Below the pieces are notes generated by a model. That model was not told where the DNA came from, searched no databases, and saw only the letters and a list, made by a program, of their open reading frames with translations. Source: Nitratireductor soli (GTDB lineage: Bacteria; Pseudomonadota; Alphaproteobacteria; Rhizobiales; Rhizobiaceae). Taken from it: DNA of 64,000 bases. Numbering within the stretch: position 1 is the first letter of the stretch; each line of letters starts with the position of its first letter. Location of the stretch: positions 62,001 to 126,000 of the forward strand of contig NZ_LFVY01000009.1 in NCBI RefSeq assembly GCF_001050155.1, in the 5' to 3' direction. Shown here one piece after another: positions 38,268 through 46,535 of the stretch. Both the position numbers and the translations under genes were made by a program.

Positions 38268-39109
38268 CTGAGCACCGGGTCGAAGCGGCTCTTCAATCCC
38301 TCGCCGAACTGGCTGAAGGAGAGCACGGTGAGGAACAGGGTGATCAGCGGGAATACGAGGATCCACCAGGCCTGATGGATCGACAGGCGGCCCTCGGCGA
38401 TGATGCCGCCCCAGGTCGGATCGTCGGTGGAGATCGACAGGTTGACGAAGGACAGGATGGCCTCGACGATGACGGCGATGCCCATCTCCAGGGATAGAAG
38501 CGCGATAATGGGCGGCAGTACGTTCGGCAGCACCTCGCTCAGCATGATGCGCCAGCGGCCGAAGCCGACGATCCGCGCATTCTCGATATAGTCCATGCGC
38601 GCCTGGACCATGGTTTCGGCGCGCACGACCCGGCAGAAGCGGGTCCAATCGATCACGGCGATGGCGATGATGACCGAATGAAGGCCGGTGCCGAGCACGG
38701 CCACGAGCAGAATCGCGAAGAGGACCGGCGGAAAGGCCATCCAGATATCGACGAGGCGCGAGATGATGCGATCCGCCCACCCACCGAAGTAGCCGGCTAT
38801 CAAACCAAGGGCCGAACCGAGCAGGCAGGCGGCGAAAGCGGCCACCAGCGCAACGATGACGGCGATGCGGGCGCCGTAGATCAGACGCGAGAGCAGGTCG
38901 CGGCCGAGGCTGTCCGTGCCCAATGGATAGCCGGATTCGGAACCTGCCATCCAGAAGGGGGGCAGACGCTCGTAAAGCAGATCCTGGGCCAGCGGGTCTT
39001 GCGGGGCGAGAAGGGGCGCGGCGATCGCGGCGATGAAGACCAGCGCCAGCCACAGGCCGGCGAGCCACAGCCGCGCGCTCGGGCGGCGCGTCGCGCGGGC
39101 GCTATCCAT
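38264..39109 (-). CDS. Dipeptide/oligopeptide ABC transporter permease (DppC type)
   Basis: A 281-residue inner-membrane permease with an N-terminal helix (LWLAGLWLALVFIAAIAAPLL), the DppC-specific LGTDSLGRDLLSRLIYGAR, and about five further helices. The EAA loop that contacts the ATPases is around ENARIVGFGRWRIMLSEVLPN. The ATG at 39109 overlaps the preceding permease by 8 bp; an ATG at 39136 would be in frame but adds an atypical start. Confidence 0.93.
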   Translation of the reverse strand: MDSARATRRPSARLWLAGLWLALVFIAAIAAPLLAPQDPLAQDLLYERLPPFWMAGSESGYPLGTDSLGRDLLSRLIYGARIAVIVALVAAFAACLLGSALGLIAGYFGGWADRIISRLVDIWMAFPPVLFAILLVAVLGTGLHSVIIAIAVIDWTRFCRVVRAETMVQARMDYIENARIVGFGRWRIMLSEVLPNVLPPIIALLSLEMGIAVIVEAILSFVNLSISTDDPTWGGIIAEGRLSIHQAWWILVFPLITLFLTVLSFSQFGEGLKSRFDPVLR

Positions 39110-40109
39110 GACGCAGCCTCGGATTGAGCAGCGCATAGGAGAGATCGACGGCCAGATTGATGAGCACGAAGATCAGCGCGAAAACGAGGACGATGCCCTG
39201 GATCAGCGGCAGGTCGCGGTTGATGACCGCATCGATCGCCATGTTGCCAAGCCCCTCATAGGAAAACAGGCGTTCGACGATCACCGTGCCGCCGATGAGG
39301 AAGGTGAATTGCACGCCGATCAGCGTCAGGGTCGGCAGGGCGGCGTTCTTCAGCGCCTCGCGCAGGATGACCTGGGTTTCGGAAAAGCCCTTCACGCGCG
39401 CCAGCACGACGTAGTCCAGGTCCATCACCTCTTTCAGCGATTGCTTCAGGAGCAGGGTGATGATGGCGGCAAGCGGCAGCGCCAGCGCCAATGCCGGTAT
39501 GAACATGTGCGCCAGGAGGTCGGCGGTCAGGTCGAAGCGCAGCCGGAGAATGCTCTCGACCAGATAGAACTGCGTGGCAAACGGCAGGTCGAGGCTGGGC
39601 GAGACGCGGCCGGAAATCTCGAAGATCGGCGCCAGCACGCCGAAGACGAGGATCAGCAACAGGCCCCAGAGGAAATCGGGGATCGACAAGGCGGCCCCAC
39701 CGGCGACATCGATGCCGGCCTCCACCGCCGTGCCACGCTCGCGGGCGCCGAGAATGGCCAGCGGGCCGCCGATGGCCAGGGCCATCAACAGGGCCAGGGT
39801 GGCAAGCTCCAGCGTTGCCGGCAGCCGGCCAAGCACCAGGGACAACACATCCTGGCGCAGCGAGATGGAGGTGCCGAAATCGCCTTGCAGGACGCCGCCA
39901 AGCCAGATGACGAATTGCTGCGGCAGGCTCTTGTCGAGGCCGTAGAGCGCGCGCAGGCGCTCGATGTCTTCGGGGCCGGCGCCGGGCGGCAGCATCATGG
40001 CGATGGGGTCGCCGGGTGCCACGCGAATGACGACGAAGACCACGACGGCGACGCCGAACAGCGTCACGGCCATGGTCATCAGGCGCAACAGGAATTTTTG
40101 CAGAATCAC
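39102..40109 (-). CDS. Dipeptide/oligopeptide ABC transporter permease (DppB type)
   Basis: A 335-residue inner-membrane permease with the family N-terminus (first helix near residues 10-30, then RVAPGDPIAMM), the segment YGLDKSLPQQFVIWL and the EAA loop ARVKGFSETQVILREALKNAALP. About six helices are seen. A GTG start at 40109 is used. The 76-bp gap to the binding-protein gene contains a CGGGG/CCCCG hairpin, a common device for lowering permease expression relative to the binding protein. Confidence 0.93.
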   Translation of the reverse strand: MILQKFLLRLMTMAVTLFGVAVVVFVVIRVAPGDPIAMMLPPGAGPEDIERLRALYGLDKSLPQQFVIWLGGVLQGDFGTSISLRQDVLSLVLGRLPATLELATLALLMALAIGGPLAILGARERGTAVEAGIDVAGGAALSIPDFLWGLLLILVFGVLAPIFEISGRVSPSLDLPFATQFYLVESILRLRFDLTADLLAHMFIPALALALPLAAIITLLLKQSLKEVMDLDYVVLARVKGFSETQVILREALKNAALPTLTLIGVQFTFLIGGTVIVERLFSYEGLGNMAIDAVINRDLPLIQGIVLVFALIFVLINLAVDLSYALLNPRLRHG

Positions 40110-40185
40110 ATGCCAATCCAGATTTCAAAGCCATGCCAGCGGGGATATCCGAGGCCCCGCCGGCTTGTATCTTTCAGCACGAAGG

Positions 40186-41721
40186 TCAGGCGGGCGTCAT
40201 CAACGCCGGCAGCAGGGCGCCGGAGATGTGCGGCACGATGTTGACGTTCTTTGCGTGGACAACCGGCTGCACATACTGGATCAGCGGGATGACATAGGCT
40301 TCCTCGGCGATGTGCTTCGATACGGCTTTCCAGCCGGCGATGCGCTTCTCCTCGTCCGGCTCGCCCCAAAGCGGGTTGATCATGTCGATCAGGTCCTGCC
40401 CGTCCCAGACCGAATGGGGGCTGGGGCCATACATGGCGAAGCCGGTCGAGGTGGTCGGATCGCCGATCGCATTGCCCCAGTTGTAGAAGGCGGCGGGCGC
40501 AAGCTGGTCGGCGGCGCGCAGTTCGAAATGCTTGGCGATCTCGTAGACCTCGATCTCCGCCTCGATGCCGACCTTGCGCCACATGCCGACAATGGCCTGG
40601 ATCATCTCGTAATCCTTCGGCTTGAAGCCGCGCGTCGTCTGGATCTTGAATTTCACCGGGTTGTCGGTCGAGTAGCCGGACGCCTTGAGGAGCTCGCGCG
40701 CCTTGTCGGGATCGTAGGGCGTCTTGATGCTGTCGTCGAAGGCGGCGTATTCGGGCGCTTCCAGCGTGTCGATCGGCTTGCCGTAGCCGCGCAACAGGCG
40801 GTCGACCAGCAGCGTCTTGTCGATCGACATGACGGCGGCCTGGCGCACATTGCGGTCGGTCATCACCTCGATGTCGTTCAGGAAGATCATGCCGATGTCG
40901 GAAATGGGCGTGGCGGCGCCGGCCAGCCCGTCCTTGGCGATCAGCCGGTCATACTCCTCGTAGGGGATTTCCAGCGTTACCTGCGAACGGCCCGATTCGA
41001 CCTCGGCAACGCGGCTCGCCGCATCGGTGACGAATTTGATGGTGACGTTCTCGAACGCCGGCTTGCCGCCCCAATAGTTGGGGTTGGCCTTCAGCCGCAG
41101 GAAGGCGTTGCGCTCGAACTTGTCGACCATATAGGGGCCGGTGCCGATGGGGGCGGCTTCGAAGCCCTCCGCGCCGACCTTCTCGTAATAGGCCTTCGGC
41201 ATCACATAGCCGGTGAGAAACGACATCCACTTGAACAGGGTCGGCTCGAACGACAGGACGTCGGCGGTGATCTTGCTGCCGTCGATGGAGAAGTTGCCGA
41301 TTTTCGACCAGACGAACTGGATCGGATTGCCGGTCTCCGGCTTGGCGGCGCGCTCCAGCGACCAGACGACGTCTTCCGCGGTGAAGGGCGACCCGTCATG
41401 CCAGGTGACGCCTTCGCGAACGGTCATGTGGATCTTGCTGCGGTCGTCGTTCCAGCCCCACTCGGTGATCAGGCCCGGCGCGAAGGCAAGGTCCGGCTTC
41501 TGGGCGATGAACTGGTCGAAGACCGATTGATAGAAGCCCTGCACGGTGGGATTGACCGCCGAGGGCCCGGTGGTCGGATCCCAGGAGGGCAGGTTGACGT
41601 TGTAGGCGATGGTCAGCTCGTCGCCGGCGGCGCGCGCCGAGACCGGCAGGCCGAAAGCGGCGGCGCCAAAGGCGGCGGCGCCATAGCCCAAAAGGTGTCG
41701 TCTGTTTGGTGTCCAGCTCAT
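40186..41721 (-). CDS. Extracellular solute-binding protein family 5
   Basis: A 511-residue periplasmic binding protein of the DppA/OppA class. Its N-terminal signal has a twin-arginine look (NRRHLLGYGAAAFG, cleavage near ARAA). Family motifs are FTAEDVVWSLER, GTGPYMVDKFERNAFLRLKANPNYW and a typical C-terminal half with WGEPDEEKR. AAGGGGAA lies 8 nt upstream of the ATG at 41721. It is the first gene of the transporter operon. The ligand could be a peptide or another amine-containing compound; its place beside the catabolic locus may mean shared substrates. Confidence 0.92.
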   Translation of the reverse strand: MSWTPNRRHLLGYGAAAFGAAAFGLPVSARAAGDELTIAYNVNLPSWDPTTGPSAVNPTVQGFYQSVFDQFIAQKPDLAFAPGLITEWGWNDDRSKIHMTVREGVTWHDGSPFTAEDVVWSLERAAKPETGNPIQFVWSKIGNFSIDGSKITADVLSFEPTLFKWMSFLTGYVMPKAYYEKVGAEGFEAAPIGTGPYMVDKFERNAFLRLKANPNYWGGKPAFENVTIKFVTDAASRVAEVESGRSQVTLEIPYEEYDRLIAKDGLAGAATPISDIGMIFLNDIEVMTDRNVRQAAVMSIDKTLLVDRLLRGYGKPIDTLEAPEYAAFDDSIKTPYDPDKARELLKASGYSTDNPVKFKIQTTRGFKPKDYEMIQAIVGMWRKVGIEAEIEVYEIAKHFELRAADQLAPAAFYNWGNAIGDPTTSTGFAMYGPSPHSVWDGQDLIDMINPLWGEPDEEKRIAGWKAVSKHIAEEAYVIPLIQYVQPVVHAKNVNIVPHISGALLPALMTPA

Positions 41722-41800
41722 GATGGTTCCCCTTGTGTTTGCCCGGCTGGCCATCTGTGTTGATTTCGTGCGGCTTGCGGGCGTCATTGTGATCGCTAGA

Positions 41801-41897
41801 GCGCCATGCGTCCATTCGGACGCATAAAGGACGCTCTATCACTTTGCTTTTCCGCATTTATGCGGACGTCAGGTGATTCCACCTGACTGCAAAATGC
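41801..41897 (+). repeat. Three-hairpin 97-nt interspersed repeat, copy 2
   Basis: Same length and hairpin order as 3729-3825. The third stem, GTCAGGTG/CACCTGAC, is fully paired in this copy. It lies between the divergently arranged ends of the transporter operon (start at 41721) and the FAD oxidoreductase gene (stop at 41922). Confidence 0.85.
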
Positions 41898-41921
41898 CGG
41901 TGTCAGGAAGAAGGTTCGGTT

Positions 41922-43496
41922 TCAGCGTCCTCCCAATTGCTGGGCGAGCATGAAGCCCGAGGCGGCGCCGACGCCGGCGCCCGGCCAGGTGGCCGCGCCA
42001 GCCAGGTGGAGATGAGCGACCGGTGTGTTCCAGCCGGCAAAACCCGGCACCGGACGGAAGAGAAAATTCTGCGACAAATGATGGCTGCCGCAGATCTGGT
42101 CGCCGCCGACGAGATTCGGATTCGCCCGTTCGAGGTCGAGCGGCGAGAAGACGGCGCGGCCGAGAATCTTCTTCGACAGGCCGGGCGCATAGCGCTCGAT
42201 GATCGCCAGCGCGCGGTCGGCATAGGCGTCCTTGACCACGTCCCAGGTATCGGGGGCGATCCGGCTCGCCGCATCCGATCTGATCTCGGCCGGCAGCACG
42301 CGCACCTGGACCCACAGGACGTGTTTACCATCGGGAGCGCGCGTTGGATCGATCGCGGTGGGCTGACCGACGACAAGCACCGGCTCGTCGGGCAAGGCGC
42401 CGGCAATGGCCTGTTGATAGGTGCGCGCCATCATGTCGAGCGAGGGCGCCAGATGCACATAGGCGAAGCGTTGCAGTTCCGCGCCGGCGCTCCAGTCGGG
42501 CAGGCCGTCCAGCGCCAGATGGATCATCATGGTGCCGGGCGCATGGCGGAAGTCGCGCGCCGCCTTGTCGAACGCGGCATCGCCGGACCCGTTCGGCAAA
42601 AGGCCGGCGGCCAGCGCCCGTGGGGCCACCGTCGCCACCACGGCGCGGCGGGCCTGAAGCGTTTCGCCACCGGCGAGCCGCACACCCGTGGCGCGGCCGT
42701 TCTCGACGATGATTTGTTCGACCCGAGCGTCGGTGCGAATGACGCCGCCATCGGCTTGCAGCATGCCCTCCATGGCGCGGATCATCGTGTCTGCGCCGCC
42801 CTTGCCGATGACAAGGCCGAACGCCTGGCCGGCCATGGATTCCAGATAGGGAAACACCGCGCCGCCGGCGATGTCCGGCGCGAAGTCGAGATGCATGCCC
42901 CAGGCGGCCAATGTCGCCTTCACGGCATCGTTCTCGAACTGCTGGTCGAGCCAGGCGCGCGGCGAGGAGAGAAGCAGCCGGACAAGTTTCAGCGCACCGC
43001 CGACACCGGCCGAGCGCCAGGCCTTCCAGGCAAGTCCGGCCAGCGCGCGCGCCGTCATCGGGGAGCCAAGAACGGCGAAGATCAATGCCGCTTCACCGGG
43101 GAACGCTGCAACCAGCCGCCGCCAGGCCTCGGCGTCGCGCTCGGACAGGCGGGCGAGCCGCGCAACGGTCTTTTCCAGGTCGGTGCTGACGCCGAACCAG
43201 CGCCCGTCGGGAAACACGCTGGCAAAGCAATCGCTGGCGGGGGCCAGGGCGAAGCCGTGCAATTTCAATTCATCTGCATATAGTTTATGAAATGCGGAGC
43301 CGGCAAAAAGACTGAGATTCATCGCGCCGAAATCGTGCCGGTATCCCGGCAGCGTGAACGGTTCCGTGCGGACGGCGCCGCCAATGGCTGAACTCTGCTC
43401 CAGAACGCAAGTTGTCCAGCCCTTTCGAGCCAGATGCGCGGCGCAGGCCAATCCGTTGTGCCCGGCGCCTACAATGATCGCGTCGTAAATCTTCAC
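41922..43496 (-). CDS. FAD-dependent oxidoreductase of the phytoene-desaturase/PYROXD2 type (first copy)
   Basis: A 524-residue flavoprotein. The N-terminal FAD fold has GAGHNGLACAAHLARKG and the adjoining VLEQSSAIGGAVRTE; the C-terminal FAD motif is HLHLAGAATWPGAGVGAASG. The family includes carotenoid desaturases and many uncharacterised amine or alcohol oxidases. There are no other carotenoid genes here, so a carotenoid role is unlikely. It is read away from the cyclase gene, with a 123-bp shared promoter region carrying a palindrome, and is a distant paralogue of the flavoprotein at 44426-45994. The substrate is unknown. Confidence 0.88.
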   Translation of the reverse strand: MKIYDAIIVGAGHNGLACAAHLARKGWTTCVLEQSSAIGGAVRTEPFTLPGYRHDFGAMNLSLFAGSAFHKLYADELKLHGFALAPASDCFASVFPDGRWFGVSTDLEKTVARLARLSERDAEAWRRLVAAFPGEAALIFAVLGSPMTARALAGLAWKAWRSAGVGGALKLVRLLLSSPRAWLDQQFENDAVKATLAAWGMHLDFAPDIAGGAVFPYLESMAGQAFGLVIGKGGADTMIRAMEGMLQADGGVIRTDARVEQIIVENGRATGVRLAGGETLQARRAVVATVAPRALAAGLLPNGSGDAAFDKAARDFRHAPGTMMIHLALDGLPDWSAGAELQRFAYVHLAPSLDMMARTYQQAIAGALPDEPVLVVGQPTAIDPTRAPDGKHVLWVQVRVLPAEIRSDAASRIAPDTWDVVKDAYADRALAIIERYAPGLSKKILGRAVFSPLDLERANPNLVGGDQICGSHHLSQNFLFRPVPGFAGWNTPVAHLHLAGAATWPGAGVGAASGFMLAQQLGGR

Positions 43497-43530
43497 GTCG
43501 GCCGGAACTCCCCTCCCAGAAGCAAAGATA

Positions 43531-43544
43531 ATTGCATATGCATT
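43531..43544. promoter_or_regulatory. Putative MarR-type operator
   Basis: ATTGCATATGCATT contains the perfect 10-bp palindrome TGCATATGCA (43533-43542) and sits 35 bp upstream of the flavoprotein start and 76 bp upstream of the cyclase start. MarR proteins typically bind AT-rich palindromes of this size, and a marR gene lies in the rightward operon. The assignment is inference. Confidence 0.5.
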
Positions 43545-43619
43545 CTTTTTCGTCTAGATCATCGTAACGCTCATGCGGCGCGCCGCCGCGGATTCTTGAC
43601 GCTCTTTGGGAGGAGAAAC

Positions 43620-44408
43620 ATGACTCAGTCCGTTCTTGGCGAATTCGCCGGCCAGCTTCTTGCCGGCAAGATCGAGGTGGTGGATCTGTCGGCCGTGCTC
43701 GGTCCCGACACGCCGCTCCTCAAGCTGCCGCCCGAGCTGGCGGTGGACACACCGAAGATCGAGGTCCACAAGATCTCCGAGTATGACGACAAGGGACCGT
43801 TCTGGGCTTGGAACTGGCTCAAGGTGGGCGAGCATTCCGGCACCCATTTCGACGCGCCGATCCACTGGATCACCGGCCGCGATTTTCCCGACGGCTCGAC
43901 CGACACGATCGCGCCGAAGAATTTCGTCGCGCCGGTCAATGTCATCGATTGCTCGAAGGAAGTGGCCGAGAACAACGATTTCCTGCTGACCGTTGATCAC
44001 ATCAAGGCATGGGAAGCCAAGCATGGCGCGATCCAGGCCGGCGAATGGGTGGTGCTGCGCAGCGACTGGTACAAGCGCAACGGATCGGAAGCCGACTTCC
44101 TCAACGCCGACGAGACCGGCCCGCATTCGCCCGGACCGACACCCGAGGCGATCAGCTATCTGATCGACAAGGGCGTGATCGGCTGGGGCAGCGAGACCAT
44201 CGGCACCGATGCCGGCCAGGCCGGCGGCATGGAGCCGCCCTTCCCGGCGCATAATCTGATGCACAAGGCCAATCGCTATGGTCTGGCAAGCCTGGCCAAT
44301 CTCGACAAGCTGCCGCCGAAGGGAGCGATCCTGATCGCCGCGCCGCTGAAGATCGAGCATGGCACGGGCAGCCCCTGCCGCGCGCTGGCCCTGGTTCCCA
44401 AGGGCTGA
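43620..44408 (+). CDS. Cyclase-family metal-dependent hydrolase (isatin hydrolase/kynurenine formamidase type)
   Basis: A 262-residue PF04199 enzyme with the metal-binding signature HSGTHFDAPIHW (from about residue 64). Members hydrolyse amide or lactam bonds, for example N-formylkynurenine (KynB) or isatin (isatin hydrolase). The stretch NADETGPHSPGPTPE and the late ETIGTDAGQAGGMEPPFPAH look, from memory, closer to isatin hydrolases than to KynB; this is not verified. GGAGGAG lies just before the ATG at 43620. It is the first gene of a rightward operon with a flavoprotein, MarR regulator and IorAB. Confidence 0.87.
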   Translation: MTQSVLGEFAGQLLAGKIEVVDLSAVLGPDTPLLKLPPELAVDTPKIEVHKISEYDDKGPFWAWNWLKVGEHSGTHFDAPIHWITGRDFPDGSTDTIAPKNFVAPVNVIDCSKEVAENNDFLLTVDHIKAWEAKHGAIQAGEWVVLRSDWYKRNGSEADFLNADETGPHSPGPTPEAISYLIDKGVIGWGSETIGTDAGQAGGMEPPFPAHNLMHKANRYGLASLANLDKLPPKGAILIAAPLKIEHGTGSPCRALALVPKG

Positions 44409-44425
44409 ACGGCCGGGATACCGCC

Positions 44426-45994
44426 ATGTCCGCCCCCGATACGATTATCGTCGGCAGCGGCATCAACGCGCTGGTCGCCGCCGCCCTTCTGGGCGGCAAG
44501 GGCCGGCGTGTCCTGGTGCTGGAGCGCAATGAGCGCATCGGCGGCTGCATCCGCACCGAGGCGGTCACCGCGCCGGGCTTCGTGCATGATGTGATGGCCA
44601 CCACCTTCGTGCTGTTCGTCACCTCGCCGGCCTATGCGGCGCTGGCGGGCGATCTGGCGCGGCACGGGCTGGAGTTCTGCAACAGCGATACGCCGACCGG
44701 CGTGTTGCGGCCGAACGGCGATTTCCTCATTCACGGCCGCGACCGGACGGCGAATGTGGCGGCATTCGATGCAGTCGAAGCCGGTGATGGCGTGCAGTAC
44801 CTGGCGGACATTGCCTCGGTCGAACGGAATGCCGGGTTGATCTTCGGCCTGCTTGGCGGGCGGGTGTGGAGTTTTGCCACGGCACGTCTCCTGGCGGGCG
44901 AGGCCTGGCGGCGCGGCCCGCGGGCGCTGGCGAGCTTCTTCGGCGAAGCGCTGACGCCGGCGCGCGGCTGGCTGGAAAGCAGTTACGGTTCCGAAACGAC
45001 ACGGGCATTGTGGGCACCATGGGCGCTGCATGCGGGGCTCGGGCCGGAAGATGCCTTCTCCGGCCAGATCAGCAAGGTGATCGCGTTTGCCCTGGAGGCC
45101 GCCGGTGCGCCGGTGGTCAAGGGCGGGGCGCAGAATCTGCTCGACGCCTTTCAAGGATTGATCGAGGAGCGCGGCGGGGAAATCCGCACCGGGGCCGATG
45201 TGGCCGAGATTCTCACGACGAACGGCAAGGCGCGCGGCGTGCGGCTGGCTTCCGGCGAGGAGATCGCCGCCTCGACCATTGCCTGCTCGGTGACGCCGGA
45301 TCAGCTCTACGGGCGTCTTCTGGCGGCGACGCCGCAGCCGGAAGCCGGCGAAGCAACGCGCCGCTATCGCTATGGAAAAGGCAATTTCCAGCTTCACTAC
45401 GCGCTTGACCGCCCGCCCGCATGGCGCAGCAAGGGGTTGAGCGACGTGGCGCTGCTGCATCTGACGCCGGGGCTCGACGGTGTGTCGAAAGCCTGCAACG
45501 AGGCGCTGCGCGGCATGCTGCCCGAGGAGCCGACCATCTGCGTCGGCCAGCCGCACGCGCTCGACCCGTCGCGCTGTCCGCCGGGAAAGGCTGTCTTGTG
45601 GCTGCAGCTTCCCGAAGCGCCGCGCCACGTGCGCGGCGATGCCGCCGGAAAGCTGGAGATACCGGCCGATGGGCGCTGGACGCCGGCGCTGCGCGAGGCC
45701 TATGCGGACCGGGCGGAAGCGGTTCTCAGCCGCCATATCGACGGGTTTGCCGGCACCATCATCGCGCGGCGGGCCTATTCGCCGGCGGATCTGGAAGCGA
45801 TGAACGTCAATCTGGTCGGGGGCGATCCCTATGGCGGGTCATCGACGGTTGACCAGTCCTTCCTGTGGCGGCCGTTCAAGAACAGCATGAATCATACTAC
45901 GGCGGTCGACGGGCTTTATCATATCGGCGCATCGACCCACCCCGGGGCTGGTCTCGGCGGTGGCTCGGGCTATTTACTGGCGGAGAGGCTGTGA
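44426..45994 (+). CDS. FAD-dependent oxidoreductase of the phytoene-desaturase/PYROXD2 type (second copy)
   Basis: A 522-residue flavoprotein with FAD-fold motifs IIVGSGINALVAAALLGGKG (the third glycine of GxGxxG is Ala) and VLERNERIGGCIRTE, and the C-terminal LYHIGASTHPGAGLGGGSG. It is related along its length to the product of 41922-43496, for example in NVNLVGGDPYGGS versus NPNLVGGDQICGS. It starts 17 bp after the cyclase gene, and its stop overlaps the marR start. The two flavoproteins may form a heteromer or act on successive intermediates. The reaction is unknown. Confidence 0.87.
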   Translation: MSAPDTIIVGSGINALVAAALLGGKGRRVLVLERNERIGGCIRTEAVTAPGFVHDVMATTFVLFVTSPAYAALAGDLARHGLEFCNSDTPTGVLRPNGDFLIHGRDRTANVAAFDAVEAGDGVQYLADIASVERNAGLIFGLLGGRVWSFATARLLAGEAWRRGPRALASFFGEALTPARGWLESSYGSETTRALWAPWALHAGLGPEDAFSGQISKVIAFALEAAGAPVVKGGAQNLLDAFQGLIEERGGEIRTGADVAEILTTNGKARGVRLASGEEIAASTIACSVTPDQLYGRLLAATPQPEAGEATRRYRYGKGNFQLHYALDRPPAWRSKGLSDVALLHLTPGLDGVSKACNEALRGMLPEEPTICVGQPHALDPSRCPPGKAVLWLQLPEAPRHVRGDAAGKLEIPADGRWTPALREAYADRAEAVLSRHIDGFAGTIIARRAYSPADLEAMNVNLVGGDPYGGSSTVDQSFLWRPFKNSMNHTTAVDGLYHIGASTHPGAGLGGGSGYLLAERL

Positions 45995-46476
45995 TGGACG
46001 AGCGTGTCGACGGCAGGAATCCACGGGTCACGACGCTGGGGCAGATCGGCCTGCAGCAATTCGCCCCGTATCTGATGAACCGCATCATGGGCCGCTACAA
46101 TGCCAGCCTGCGGCTCGACCTTCGGCGCCAGGGGCTGACCGTGCCGCAGGTGCGGGCGCTGGCCGTGCTGGCGGTCGGCGACGGCATGTCGATCAATGAG
46201 CTCTCCGTCTTCACGGTGATCGAGCAATCGACCATGAGCCGCACGCTCGATGCGCTGGAGGCGCAGGGACTGGTGCGGCGCGAAGCCTGCCAGGACGACA
46301 GCCGCACGCGCAAGATCTTTCTGACCGAGAGCGGACGCGAGGAGTTCAACCGTGCCTGGCCGGCCATGCATGAAGCGTTCGAGCACATGTTCGCCGGCAT
46401 AGACGACGCGGAGTACACGGCCTTCATCGGCACGTTGCAAAAGCTCCTCGGCAACATCCGCAAACACGATTTTTAA
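45994..46476 (+). CDS. MarR-family transcriptional regulator
   Basis: A 160-residue winged-helix regulator. Recognition-helix motifs are MSINELSVFTVIEQSTMSRTLDALE, and the wing contains CQDDSRTRKIFLTESGRE. MarR proteins usually repress catabolic operons and release DNA when an aromatic or phenolic ligand binds. The ATG at 45994 overlaps the flavoprotein stop (TGATG), with GGAGAG 6 nt upstream; the longer frame is out of family. Likely targets are the divergent promoter at 43497-43619 and its own operon. Confidence 0.92.
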   Translation: MDERVDGRNPRVTTLGQIGLQQFAPYLMNRIMGRYNASLRLDLRRQGLTVPQVRALAVLAVGDGMSINELSVFTVIEQSTMSRTLDALEAQGLVRREACQDDSRTRKIFLTESGREEFNRAWPAMHEAFEHMFAGIDDAEYTAFIGTLQKLLGNIRKHDF

Positions 46477-46535
46477 GCATCCGTTTCGCGCGCCCCTCCC
46501 CCAGGGGCGCGGATCCGGCGACGGGAGACTGAACC

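Noticed and set aside
41922-45994. Carotenoid biosynthesis genes (crtI-like)
   Set aside because: The two flavoproteins belong to the broad desaturase-like superfamily, but no phytoene synthase or cyclase of carotenoids is nearby, and the context is catabolic.
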